From the NCBI GenBank assembly GCA_963724385.1, contig CAVRUJ010000002.1:1550001-1614000 (forward strand): a stretch of DNA of 64,000 nt, written 5' to 3'. Below the pieces are notes generated by a model, which saw nothing but the letters and a program-made list of their open reading frames with translations, was not told the origin of the DNA and made no database searches. Shown piece after piece: positions 53,210-63,850 of this stretch. The stretch is from DASXQK01 sp963724385. GTDB lineage: Bacteria > Pseudomonadota > Alphaproteobacteria > Dongiales > Dongiaceae. A program made the position numbers and the translations under genes. Within the stretch, counting starts at the first letter, position 1. Each line of letters starts with the position of its first letter.

Positions 53210-54397
53210 TCAGAGCCCCAGCACGGCCTTGGCCACGATGTTGCGCTGGATCTCGTTGGAGCCGCCGTAAATCGAGATCTTGCGGAAATTGAAATAGTGG
53301 CGCGTCGCCCAGGACGCGAAACTTCGCGCCGCGTCGGGTTCGGCCGACGGCAGGTCCATGCCGGTCGTGGGCGCGAAGGGTCCCGCCACCCGCATGGTGA
53401 GCTCGGTCAGATGCTGGCGGATGAGGGTGCCCTGGATCTTCAGGATCGAGGATTCCGGCCCGAGCTCGCCGTTCGACTGGGGATCGAACAGGAAGCGGTA
53501 TTCGGTCGCCTCCACTGCATCGAGATCCGCCTCGAGTGCGGCGATCTCGTTCAGCAGGCTGGGCTCGAGGAACAAGGGCTCATTGCCCCTGGTCTCGGCG
53601 TTGGCCAGCGCCTTCAGCCTGGCGAGGCAGGCGCGCGAGGCGGCCACCTCGGCGATCCCGAGGCGCTCCAGGGTGAGCAGGTACTTGGCAATGCCCCAGC
53701 CCTGGCCCTCGGGACCGATCAGGTTCTCGGCCGGCACTTCCACGTCCTCGAAAGTGCATTGCGCCACACGCTCCATGCCGTCGAGCAGCACCACCGGCCG
53801 CAGCGACAGGCCCTTGGACTTCATGGGCAGCACCAGCACGCTGATGCCCTGCTGCTTCTTGCCCGAGGAATCGGTGCGGAACAGGCCGAACATCATCTCG
53901 GATTCGTAGACGGCGGTCTGCCAGAGCTTGGCCCCGTTGATGACGTAATGGTCGCCCTTCCGGACAGCGCGGCATTTGAGGGAGGCGAGGTCCGAGCCCG
54001 AGCCGGGCTCGGAAAATCCCTGGCACCAATGGTCCTCGGCCGATAGCACGCGGGGCAGGAAGCGCGCGTTCTGCTCAGGCGTGCCGTAGCGGATGAAAAG
54101 CGGCCCCACCATGTCGATGTTGAATATGACCGGCAGCGGCGCCCAGGCCGCCGCGCGCTCCTGGTCGAAGATGTACTGCTGCTTCAGGCTCCAGCCGGTG
54201 CCGCCATGCTCTTTCGGCCAATTGGGCGCGGCCCAGCCCTTGGCCAGCAGGACCTTGTGCCACCGGTCGGAAAGCTCCCGGCCCGCCCCCAGGCCCGTCA
54301 GCATGGCGCGGCGAATGTCGTCGGTCAGGCTCTGCTCGAAGAAACCGCGGACCTCCTTGCGGAAGGCGCTGTCCTCGGATGTGTCGAAGGTTTCCAT
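53210..54397 (-). CDS. acyl-CoA dehydrogenase (first of pair)
   Basis: A 395-residue flavoenzyme. Recognisable blocks are CQGFSEPGSGSDLASLKCRA (FAD/substrate), VINGAKLWQTAVYESEMMF and the C-terminal ISIYGGSNEIQRNIVAKAVL. It follows the acyl-CoA synthetase by eight bases. Paired dehydrogenases of this kind oxidise branched, steroid or aromatic side chains in other bacteria, but the true substrate cannot be read. Confidence 0.92.
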   Translation of the reverse strand: METFDTSEDSAFRKEVRGFFEQSLTDDIRRAMLTGLGAGRELSDRWHKVLLAKGWAAPNWPKEHGGTGWSLKQQYIFDQERAAAWAPLPVIFNIDMVGPLFIRYGTPEQNARFLPRVLSAEDHWCQGFSEPGSGSDLASLKCRAVRKGDHYVINGAKLWQTAVYESEMMFGLFRTDSSGKKQQGISVLVLPMKSKGLSLRPVVLLDGMERVAQCTFEDVEVPAENLIGPEGQGWGIAKYLLTLERLGIAEVAASRACLARLKALANAETRGNEPLFLEPSLLNEIAALEADLDAVEATEYRFLFDPQSNGELGPESSILKIQGTLIRQHLTELTMRVAGPFAPTTGMDLPSAEPDAARSFASWATRHYFNFRKISIYGGSNEIQRNIVAKAVLGL

Positions 54398-54405
54398 CCT
54401 GTCCT

Positions 54406-56511
54406 CTAACTTTCTCCGCCTGTCCGGGGCAGCACCAGGGCGTCGACCGCGAGAGCCGCCTCGGCGCCGGCGATCAGCGGATTGACGTCGAGCTCGGCGA
54501 TGAGATCGCCGAGGCAGGCCGCCAGGCGCGAGAAGCGTGCGACGGCATCGGCCAGTTTGTCCAGATCGGCCGCCGGGCGCTTGCGGTGGCCGGAGAGCAG
54601 CGGGCGAAGCCGCAGGCGGTCGACAAGGTTCCGCGCCCGCAATCGATCGATTGGCGGGATGGCGACCCGCCGGTCGCCCATCACCTCGATCAAGGTGCCG
54701 CCGGCCGCCACCACGACGAGGGGGCCGAACTGGCGATCGTTGATGAGGCCAAGCGCAAGCTCGACGCCGGGCTTGGCCATCCGGGCGACGACAACCCTGG
54801 GGCCAAGGCGCCGCGCGAGGTCGTCATAAGCCTCGGCCACTTCCGACAGCGTCCTGAGGCCGAGGCGCACGCCGTCCACGTCGCTTTTGTGGCGGATGCC
54901 GGGCACGGCCGTTTTGACAGCGACCGGAAGGCCCAAGCGCTCAGCGGCCGCTTTCGCCTCGCTCGGGGAATTGGCGATGGCGAAACCCGGGCTTTCGATG
55001 CCGAAATCCGCGAGCAGGGCGAGGCTTTCGGCCTCGTCCAGCTCGCTCCCTTTCGCCAGGCGCCGGCGCCAGCGCTGCACCACGCCGGCATCGGGTGGCT
55101 CGGGCGGCGAGAGCGCCGGCAAGGCGCGGAAATCGCGATAGGCAAAGGCATGCCGGATGGCGAGGAACAGGTTTTCCGTGCCCTCGATGCTGGGCACGCC
55201 CTTGGTCCCGATGCGGGCGAGCACATCGCGGCCGCGCAGATGGGTCCAGTGATGGGCGAGGATGATCGGCTTGTCGGTCTTGCCGTCAACCTCGACCGTG
55301 AGCCCGGCGAACTCCTCGCTGATGGGATCCTTGTCGTTGCTGACGTCGGTCACGAGCATGCCGATGCCCGAAGCCGGGTCGTCCACCACCGCCTGCAGGC
55401 AGTCGCGGAACACGCCATAGGCGTCACGGCCGGTGCCCCAGGCATCCACCGGATTGACCGGCTCCAGGCCGTATTCCAGGCGGCCGCGCAGCTTCTGCTC
55501 GGTCTCGGCGCTGATCTTGGCGATGGGAACGCCAAGCTCGGCGGCAAGGTCGATGAACAGGCCCCGGGCCCCGCCGGAATCCAGCACCGCCGCCATGCCG
55601 CCGGCCGCCACGCGCTTCTTGCCCGACATGAGCATGGCGGTCGCCATCAATTCGTCCACCGTGCGGGCCCGCAATACGCCGTGTTTCTCGAACAATGCCT
55701 CATAGGCCGCGTCGTCGCCGGTGATGGCACCGGAATGGCTGACGGCCAGCCGGGCGGCCTCCGCCGTCTTGCCGACCTTGACCGCGACCACGGGGATGTC
55801 CCTGGCGTTCGCCTTTTCGAGCGCGGCGGTGAAGCTCGCCGGATCGCGCACGGTTTCCAGGAACAGGGCGATCGTGCGGGTGGCTTCGTCATCCAGCATG
55901 TAATGCATGAAATCGGCCGCGTTCACGACCAGTTCCTGGCCCGGCGAAACGAACAGGCTATAGGTGACCCTGGGGTCGTTGGCGGCGAGCGAAAGAAACA
56001 GCGAGCCCGAATGGCTGATGAGGCCGATGGGACCCGGCTCCAGCTTGCCGGCCTCGTACCACCCCGCATTGATGCCGCGGGCGGGATGATAGAACCCCAT
56101 GCAATTGGCGCCGCACAGCGGCATGCCGGCGTCGCGGGCGATCTTGCGCAGGCGCTCGGTCAGCAACGGTGCCGTGTCGCCCTCGAGATAGGCGCTCGCA
56201 AAGATGGTCGCCGCGCGGCAGCCGGTCTTGACGGCGAGGCGCATCTGCTCCTCGAGCATGGCGTTGGCCACCACCAGCACCACGAGGTCGGCGGGCTCAG
56301 GCAGGTCGGCGAGAGAGGGATAGCACGTGAGGCCCAGGATCTCCCGCTGGTTGGGGTTGACCGGGTAGATCTTGCCGTTGAATCCGCCGGCCAGCGTCTG
56401 GGCGAGCGTGGTGCGCCCGAACGCGCCCGGCCGCTCGGAAGCGCCCACGATCGCGATGGATCGGGGCTCCAGGAGCGGCTTCAGCCACGCAGGATTCGAG
56501 CCCGCGTTCAA
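54406..56511 (-). CDS. acetate–CoA ligase family protein, NDP-forming type
   Basis: A 701-residue fused synthetase that activates a carboxylic acid with CoA and ATP, releasing ADP. The CoA-binding domain begins SIAIVGASERPGAFG. The succinyl-CoA-synthetase-like middle contains the phosphohistidine region AVSHSGAITGDDAAYEALF. The ATP-grasp domain has IRHKSDVDGVRLGL. The TTG start at 56511 is uncertain. It heads the beta-oxidation operon, so it probably makes the acyl-CoA used by the following genes. Ordinary AMP-forming FadD is absent here. Confidence 0.9.
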   Translation of the reverse strand: MNAGSNPAWLKPLLEPRSIAIVGASERPGAFGRTTLAQTLAGGFNGKIYPVNPNQREILGLTCYPSLADLPEPADLVVLVVANAMLEEQMRLAVKTGCRAATIFASAYLEGDTAPLLTERLRKIARDAGMPLCGANCMGFYHPARGINAGWYEAGKLEPGPIGLISHSGSLFLSLAANDPRVTYSLFVSPGQELVVNAADFMHYMLDDEATRTIALFLETVRDPASFTAALEKANARDIPVVAVKVGKTAEAARLAVSHSGAITGDDAAYEALFEKHGVLRARTVDELMATAMLMSGKKRVAAGGMAAVLDSGGARGLFIDLAAELGVPIAKISAETEQKLRGRLEYGLEPVNPVDAWGTGRDAYGVFRDCLQAVVDDPASGIGMLVTDVSNDKDPISEEFAGLTVEVDGKTDKPIILAHHWTHLRGRDVLARIGTKGVPSIEGTENLFLAIRHAFAYRDFRALPALSPPEPPDAGVVQRWRRRLAKGSELDEAESLALLADFGIESPGFAIANSPSEAKAAAERLGLPVAVKTAVPGIRHKSDVDGVRLGLRTLSEVAEAYDDLARRLGPRVVVARMAKPGVELALGLINDRQFGPLVVVAAGGTLIEVMGDRRVAIPPIDRLRARNLVDRLRLRPLLSGHRKRPAADLDKLADAVARFSRLAACLGDLIAELDVNPLIAGAEAALAVDALVLPRTGGES

Positions 56512-56768
56512 TCGGGCCGAACTCGCGATTCTGATCCTGTCGGGAGCGACAAGGCGGGGTCAGCCCCGGGGTACGCCATCATGAACGCTTGCCACTGGAA
56601 AGCTTCGCTACGCTCGCATACGATAGTTAACGGAGGCCGAGGTTGCAAATCGCTCCCGATGCGGCGCAGTCCGCAAGGTGGCGTGCTTCCCGGCCTACCC
56701 AAGGTACAAACCAAGTCCGCATGCGGCATGATGCTCGACTGCGGCCGATCGGGAGGATGGAACAAAGC

Positions 56769-58310
56769 ATGAGACTCTTTAAGAGATTGGCGGCGACGTT
56801 CGCGCTTGTCTGCGCGGCCTTCGCCTTTCAGGCGTCCGCGGCGAGGGCCTATACCCTCACCGTCGTCGACGGCATCGACGTCAAGGATTGGGACCCGGCC
56901 ATCGCCTATGGCCATGAGTCCTATGTTCTCAACAACATCTACGACCCGCTGACCCGCTACAACACCAAGGAAGCCAAGCTCGAGCCCGCGCTTGCGACCT
57001 CCTGGTCGGTGAGCGACGACGGGCTCACCTGGACCTTCAAGCTGCGCTCGGGCGTGAAGTTCCATAGCGGCGCGCCGATGACGGCCGGGGCCATCAAGAT
57101 CATGCTCGACCGCAACATCAAGATGGGCCAGGGCGCCCATTATCTCTGGGGCAACGCCGAGGTTTCGGCGCCGGACGATTCCACCCTGGTGCTCAAGACC
57201 AAGGATCCGCTGCCGCTCGATCTCGTCTCTTCAGCGTCCTACGCCGCCATGATCTATTCGCCGGCGGCGGCGGCGGCGGGCAACGCCTGGTTCCAGAAGG
57301 GCAATGCCGACGGAACCGGCCCCTACAAGCTGGTGCAATGGATTCCCAACCAGCAGATCGTGCTGGAACGGAATGCCGACTATTGGGGCGGCTGGAAGGG
57401 TGACGAGGCGGATCGCATCATCGTCAGGATCGTCGCCGAGGCCTCGACCCAGCTGCAGATGCTGCGTTCGGGCGAAGCCGACATGACCTTTGCCACGATC
57501 CCCTTCGACATGATCGCGGGGCTGCAGCAGGACCCGAACCTCAAGGTCGAAATCGTCGATTCCTGGCAATACCTGCCGGCGCCGATCAACGTCAAGCTGG
57601 CGCCGACGGACAATCTGAAGTTCCGCCAAGCACTCACCCACATGGTGGACTACGAGACTATTTCCAAGCAGCTCTACGCCGGCCTCGCCTCGGTGCCGCA
57701 AGGTCCGACGCCGATGGCAATGCCGGGCGCGATCGTCTACGACATGCCCAAGTTCGATCTGGCGCTGGCCAAGCAGCTCTTGGATGAGTCGGGCGTGCCG
57801 AAGGACCAGTGGAAGATCACCTGGGTCGCCTATGGCGGCGTCGATGTGCTGAAGAACATCGCGCTTCTGTTCCAGGCTGATGCCGCCAAGCTCGGCGTGC
57901 AGGTGCAGATCGTCCAGGGCGACTGGGGCGTGGTGTGGGACAAGCAGAAGCACCTCGAAACGTCGGTCAACGTCTTCCCGTACCGCAACTGGCCCGACTA
58001 CGCGACCATCCAGCCGGCCTCGATGTTGCAGACTCAGGACGACAAGTCCCGGAGCTTCAACCTCGGCTACTACTCGAACGCCGACGTGGACAAGGAAATC
58101 GACGACGGCACGAAGCTGGAAGCGGTGGACAAGGCGAAGTGCTATGCCGCCTGGCAAGCCGCCTACAAGCAGGCGATCACCGATGCGGCTTCGCTGTACA
58201 TCGCCGATACCAAGCGCATCATCGCCCACCGGTCGAACCTGGAGGGTGTCACCACCGACCCGGCCTACGAGACGGTGTTCTTCCGGTTCCTCCACCGGAC
58301 CAACGCCTGA
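56769..58310 (+). CDS. ABC transporter substrate-binding protein, family 5
   Basis: A 513-residue periplasmic protein. It starts with a signal peptide (MRLFKRLAATFALVCAAFA, cleavage after ASAARA near residue 27). The body has the family-5 order: IYDPLTRYN, then TWTFKLRSGVKFHSGAP, then GTGPYKLVQWIPNQQIVLER. Family 5 proteins bind peptides, opines, nickel or glutathione; the ligand here is unknown. The ATG at 56769 is preferred over an in-frame ATG at 56757. It is the first gene of a five-gene transporter set. Confidence 0.9.
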   Translation: MRLFKRLAATFALVCAAFAFQASAARAYTLTVVDGIDVKDWDPAIAYGHESYVLNNIYDPLTRYNTKEAKLEPALATSWSVSDDGLTWTFKLRSGVKFHSGAPMTAGAIKIMLDRNIKMGQGAHYLWGNAEVSAPDDSTLVLKTKDPLPLDLVSSASYAAMIYSPAAAAAGNAWFQKGNADGTGPYKLVQWIPNQQIVLERNADYWGGWKGDEADRIIVRIVAEASTQLQMLRSGEADMTFATIPFDMIAGLQQDPNLKVEIVDSWQYLPAPINVKLAPTDNLKFRQALTHMVDYETISKQLYAGLASVPQGPTPMAMPGAIVYDMPKFDLALAKQLLDESGVPKDQWKITWVAYGGVDVLKNIALLFQADAAKLGVQVQIVQGDWGVVWDKQKHLETSVNVFPYRNWPDYATIQPASMLQTQDDKSRSFNLGYYSNADVDKEIDDGTKLEAVDKAKCYAAWQAAYKQAITDAASLYIADTKRIIAHRSNLEGVTTDPAYETVFFRFLHRTNA

Positions 58311-58350
58311 TCGGAAGACTGCGGCGAAACGAACGTAGAAAGGCTCTCGG

Positions 58351-59367
58351 ATGACACGCTATGTCGTCCAGCGCCTGATTTTGATGGTGGGCACGCTGAT
58401 CGGCGTGCTCACCGTCACTTTCGTGCTGACTCACATCCTGCCGGGCTCGCCCGTCGAGATGATGCTCGGCCACAAGCCGACCCCGGATCAGATCGCGGCC
58501 GCCAAGCACCAGCTCGGCCTCGATCTGCCCCTGTGGGAGCAATACTTGCGCTTCCTGGGCGAGATTGGCCGCGGCCATTTCGGCAACAGCTTCCTCACCA
58601 GTCAGCCGGTCATCCAGGACATCAGCCAGCGCCTGATGGCGACGGTGGAGCTGACCACGCTCGCCATGATCAGCATCATCCTGATCGGCGTGCCCATCGG
58701 CGTGCTTTCGGCCGTGAAGGCGAACTCGCCCATCGATCACTTCGTGCGCAGCCTGTCGGTCGCCGGCGTGGCGCTGCCCGGTTTCATGCTCGGCATGCTC
58801 CTGCAGATGGCCTTCTACGGCTGGCTCGGCTGGCTGCCTCTGCAGGGGCGAATGACCAGCACCATCCTGCTCGACCACAGCTTTCCGCGGGTCACCGGGC
58901 TCTACCTGATCGACAGCCTGCTCGCCCATGACCCGATCGCCTTCCGCGACGCGGCGGCGCATATCGTGCTGCCGCTCATCACCTTGACCCTGGCCAATCT
59001 CCCGCTGGTCGCGCGAACCACGCGCAACCTGATGGTCGAGGCGCTGACCGAAGATTACGTGCGCACCGCCTTCGCCTATGGCCTGCCGCGGCGCGACGTG
59101 TATTTCCGCTATGCCCTGAAAGCGACGCTGATTCCCCTGCTCACCGTGATCGGCCTCACCTATGGCTATCTCCTGGGCGGGGCGGTGGTCGCCGAATACG
59201 TGTTCGACTGGCCTGGGATCGGCAGCTATGTGGTCAGGGCCATCACCCAGTCGGACTACCCGGCAGCGGTAGGCGTGACCTTGTTCCTCGCCGCCGCCTA
59301 TCTCACCATCAACCTGATCGTCGATCTGCTCTATTTCCTTGTCGATCCGAGGCTCCGCCGCGCATGA
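58351..59367 (+). CDS. ABC transporter permease, DppB-type
   Basis: A 338-residue inner-membrane protein with six helices. The N-terminal RYVVQRLILMVGTLIGVLTV and the permease EAA loop near FAYGLPRRDVYFRYAL are typical. The ATG at 58351 lies 40 bases after the binding protein. The stop overlaps the next permease by four bases. Confidence 0.92.
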   Translation: MTRYVVQRLILMVGTLIGVLTVTFVLTHILPGSPVEMMLGHKPTPDQIAAAKHQLGLDLPLWEQYLRFLGEIGRGHFGNSFLTSQPVIQDISQRLMATVELTTLAMISIILIGVPIGVLSAVKANSPIDHFVRSLSVAGVALPGFMLGMLLQMAFYGWLGWLPLQGRMTSTILLDHSFPRVTGLYLIDSLLAHDPIAFRDAAAHIVLPLITLTLANLPLVARTTRNLMVEALTEDYVRTAFAYGLPRRDVYFRYALKATLIPLLTVIGLTYGYLLGGAVVAEYVFDWPGIGSYVVRAITQSDYPAAVGVTLFLAAAYLTINLIVDLLYFLVDPRLRRA

Positions 59368-60254
59368 CAGCCGAAGCTCTCAACGTCGCCGTCGCCCTCC
59401 CGCGCAAGGTCACCTTCGCGGCCCGGGCGCTGCATTTCGCCGGCCAGAACGTGCTCTTCGTGGTGGGCGCGACCCTGTTGATCGCCATCGTGCTGGCGGC
59501 GATCTTCGCTCCGCTCATCGCGCCCTACGACCCCATCGCCATCAACTTCGCCGACAAGCTGAGCCCGCCCTGTCTCCAGCATCTCATGGGGGCCAACGAG
59601 CTGGGCCAGGACATCTTCTCCCAGGTGCTCTACGGCGCCCGCACCTCGCTCATGGTGGGCGTGGTGGTGATCGGGCTCGCGATCGCCATCGGCGTTCCCA
59701 TCGGGCTTCTCTCCGGCTATTTCGGCGGGCGGCTCGACACGGCGCTGATGCGCATCTCCGACGTGTTCCTGGCCTTCCCGCCGCTGCTGCTGCCCATCGC
59801 CATCTGCGCTTCGCTCGGCACCGGGCTCACCAACGCCATGGCGGCGCTCGCGGTTTCATGGTTCCCCTGGTATTCGCGCATCGTTCGCGGCGCCGTCATG
59901 CGAGTCAACAGCGAGCTTTACATCTCCGCGGCGCGCGCCATGGGGGTGAGCAGCGTGCGGATCATGCTGCGCCACGCGCTGCCCAACTCCATGACCCCGA
60001 TCATCGTCCAGGGCTCGATGGATTTCGGCTATGCCATCCTGGCCGCCGCTTCCTTGAGCTTCATCGGCATCGGCGCCCAGCCGCCGACCCCGGAATGGGG
60101 CTTGATGGCCGCGCTCTCCCGCGACCGGTTCCTCGACGACTGGTGGACGGTGGCCTTTCCGGGTCTGGCGATCTTCGTCACCGTGCTCGCCGTGAACCTG
60201 GTGGGCGACGGCATCCGCGACATCCTCGATCCCAAGCACCAGTCGAGTCACTGA
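59364..60254 (+). CDS. ABC transporter permease, DppC-type
   Basis: A 296-residue second permease subunit. It has an N-terminal membrane helix (NVLFVVGATLLIAIVLAAIF), then the DppC region PPCLQHLMGANELGQDIFSQ and the EAA loop AARAMGVSSVRIMLRHALPN. It overlaps the DppB-type gene by four bases, consistent with a one-to-one heterodimer. Confidence 0.93.
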   Translation: MTAEALNVAVALPRKVTFAARALHFAGQNVLFVVGATLLIAIVLAAIFAPLIAPYDPIAINFADKLSPPCLQHLMGANELGQDIFSQVLYGARTSLMVGVVVIGLAIAIGVPIGLLSGYFGGRLDTALMRISDVFLAFPPLLLPIAICASLGTGLTNAMAALAVSWFPWYSRIVRGAVMRVNSELYISAARAMGVSSVRIMLRHALPNSMTPIIVQGSMDFGYAILAAASLSFIGIGAQPPTPEWGLMAALSRDRFLDDWWTVAFPGLAIFVTVLAVNLVGDGIRDILDPKHQSSH

Positions 60255-60294
60255 GTCTCGTGTATCGCCGCCTTCTGCCATCCGGTGAACAGGC

Positions 60295-61304
60295 GTGAGC
60301 GACAACCTTCTGGAGATTGTCGATCTGCGCATCGAGTTCCCAAGCCTCGAGCGCACCGTCATGGCCGTCCGGGGCTGCGACCTTTCCGTGGTCAAAGGCG
60401 AGGTGATGGGGCTGGTCGGGGAATCCGGCAGCGGCAAGTCGATGACGGCACTGGCCTGCCTCGGCCTGGTCCCGCCGCCGGGGCGCGTCACCGGCAGCGT
60501 GCGCCTCGACGGCCATGAGGTGGTCGGCGCCTCGGAGGCCGACAACGAACGCCTGCGCGGCGGCGTGGCGGCGATGATCTTCCAGAACCCCGGCAAGGCC
60601 CTCAACCCCTTCTTCACCATCGGCCGGCAGCTGACCGATGCGCTCGCCTGCGTGCGCGGCCTGACCCGCGGCGCCGCCGAGCAGGCCGCGGTGGAAGCGC
60701 TTACCGAGGTCCGCATCGCCGATCCGGCGCTCGCGATGCACAAATATCCGCACCAGGTGTCGGGCGGCCAGCTCCAGCGGGTCATGATCGCCATGGCGCT
60801 TTCCTGCCAGCCGAAGCTGGTGATCGCTGATGAGCCCACCACCGCTCTCGACGTCACCATCCAGGCCCAGGTCATCGTCCTGCTGCGCGACCTCGCCCGC
60901 ATCCACGGCCTGACGGTCCTTTTCATCACGCACGACCTGGGCGTGGTCGGCAGCCTCTGCGACCGGCTGGCGGTGATGTACGCCGGCCGCGTCGTGGAAT
61001 CGGGTCCGGTCGATGCCTTGTTCGCAAGCCCGGCGCATCCCTACACGGCGAGCCTGCTGCGCGCGGTGCCGATGCTGGGGCGCGGACGCAGCGTGCTGAC
61101 CCAAATCCCCGGGACTGTCCCCAACATGGCGGCCCCGCCGCCGGGCTGCGCCTTCCATCCGCGCTGCCCTGTCGCCCAGCCGCGCTGCAGCGGCGACGAC
61201 CCGGCCTCGCGCGAGACCGGCAGCGGCCGTACCGTCGCCTGCCACTTTCCGCTTCCGGCTCCGGCCGGCGCCGAGGCCGGAGCCACGGTCGGATCCCTTG
61301 CCTC

Positions 61305-61308
<4 letters not shown>
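60295..61308 (+). CDS. ABC transporter ATP-binding protein, DppD-type
   Basis: A 337-residue nucleotide-binding subunit. Walker A is GESGSGKSMTAL, the signature is VSGGQLQRVMIAMAL and Walker B is LVIADEPTTALD. The C-terminal oligopeptide extension contains PPGCAFHPRCPVAQPRC, where cysteines ligand an iron-sulfur cluster in relatives. The GTG start at 60295 lies 40 bases after the DppC-type gene. It overlaps the next gene by four bases. Confidence 0.93.
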
Positions 61309-62249
<941 letters not shown>

Positions 62250-62279
62250 GCGCTGCGTCCTTAGCATGGGAGCCAATCG

Positions 62280-63722
62280 ATGAACCTCGATGAATATGCC
62301 GGCTACGACGCCCTCGGACTGGCCCGCCTGGTCGAGCGCAAGGAGGTGAACCCGCGCGAGCTGGCGGCGACCGCGCTCAAGGCCATCGAGGCGGTCAATC
62401 CGAAGCTGAACGCGGTCATCGAGATCTATGACGACCGGATCGCCGGCCTCGACGCGAAGTCGCTCGGCCGCGGCCCCTTCCGCGGCGTGCCCTTCCTCAT
62501 CAAGGACGTGGGGCCCCACCTGAAGGGCCGCAAGACCGAGTTCTGCAGCCGTCTCTGCCAAGGCATGACCGGCGAGGTGGACAGCAATTTCGCCACCCTC
62601 CTCAAGGCTTCGGGCGTCAACATCCTGGGCCGCACCAATACGCCCGAATTCTCCATGGCGAGCTCCTCGGAGAACCTGCTCTACGGCGCCACCTCCACGC
62701 CCTGGAAGCCCGGCCATTCCGCCAATGGCTCGACCGGCGGGGGTGCCGCCGCGGTTGCGGCCGGCGTCGTGCCGATCGCCCATGGCTCCGATATCGGCGG
62801 CTCGATCCGCGGACCCGCCGCCTGGTGCGGCGGCATCGGCTTGAAGCCGTCCCGCGCGCGCATTTCCTCAGGCCCTCTCTATGACGAATGGGGCTACGGC
62901 ATGGCGATGAACTTCGTCCAGACCAAGACCATGCGCGACACGGCCGCCATGCTCGATTGCCTCGCCATCCCCCAGCCCGGCGATCCGTTCGTCATCAAGC
63001 CGGCGCCCAAGGCCTATGCCAAATACCTGCGGCCCTCCGGCAGACCCTTGCGGATCGCCTGGTCGGCCACGCCGCTGATGGACGCGCCCGTCGATCCAGA
63101 AATCGCCGCCACCGTGAAAAAGACGGCCAAGGCGCTGGCCAAGCTCGGCCATCGCGTCAGCGAAGGGGCCCCCGAGATCGACCTTCCGGCTCTCGACCGC
63201 GTCTGCATGGGCATCTGGTTCTTCGCCTTCGACCGGCGGCTCGACTCCTACGGCGAGAAAACCGGCCGCAAGGTGGGTCCCGATACGGTCGAGGCCGGCA
63301 CGCTCAGGTTCTACGAGTACGCCAAGAACGTGTCCCACTATGATTTCCTGGATTCGCTCGCCTCCATGAACAAGGCGCGGCGCGCGATCGGCGCCTTCTT
63401 CGCCAAGCACGACATCTGGCTCTCCCCGACCACGGCCCAGACGGCGCCGAAGCTCGGCTTCTTCAACATGAACGTCGATCTGCCGCCCGAGCAGTTCATC
63501 GCCCGGGAAGAAAGCTTCCAGCAGTTCATGGTGCCCTACAACGTCACCGGCCAGCCGGCGATGTCGCTGCCGCTGGGTACGCATTCGAACGGCCTGCCCA
63601 TCGGCGTGCAGCTGGGCGCGCGGCCGGGCGAGGACCATCTGCTGATCGAGCTCGGCGCCGAGCTGGAGCGCGCCATGCCCTGGCGCGAACGCAAGCCGAC
63701 GGTCCACGTCGGTCGTGGCTGA
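62280..63722 (+). CDS. amidase signature family enzyme
   Basis: A 480-residue serine hydrolase with the Ser-Ser-Lys triad. The lysine lies in VPFLIKDVG, the cis-serine in NGSTGGGAAAVAAG and the nucleophile in GSDIGGSIRGPAAWCGG. In the second motif the usual SS pair is ST, so the serine that follows the cis-serine in FAAH-type enzymes is replaced by threonine. It lies downstream of the Dpp-type importer, so it may cleave an amide brought in by that system. GGAG precedes the ATG at 62280. Confidence 0.92.
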   Translation: MNLDEYAGYDALGLARLVERKEVNPRELAATALKAIEAVNPKLNAVIEIYDDRIAGLDAKSLGRGPFRGVPFLIKDVGPHLKGRKTEFCSRLCQGMTGEVDSNFATLLKASGVNILGRTNTPEFSMASSSENLLYGATSTPWKPGHSANGSTGGGAAAVAAGVVPIAHGSDIGGSIRGPAAWCGGIGLKPSRARISSGPLYDEWGYGMAMNFVQTKTMRDTAAMLDCLAIPQPGDPFVIKPAPKAYAKYLRPSGRPLRIAWSATPLMDAPVDPEIAATVKKTAKALAKLGHRVSEGAPEIDLPALDRVCMGIWFFAFDRRLDSYGEKTGRKVGPDTVEAGTLRFYEYAKNVSHYDFLDSLASMNKARRAIGAFFAKHDIWLSPTTAQTAPKLGFFNMNVDLPPEQFIAREESFQQFMVPYNVTGQPAMSLPLGTHSNGLPIGVQLGARPGEDHLLIELGAELERAMPWRERKPTVHVGRG

Positions 63723-63850
63723 CGCCGGTTCCGCCGATATCGTCGCGCTCGATTGCTCGTCGTCCTGCGCCTCGGGATAGCGCCTCGGGATGCCGAATTG
63801 ATCGCAGCTCGCTTGCGCCGTGCCCGAGAACAAGATACCGAGGGCTGACC

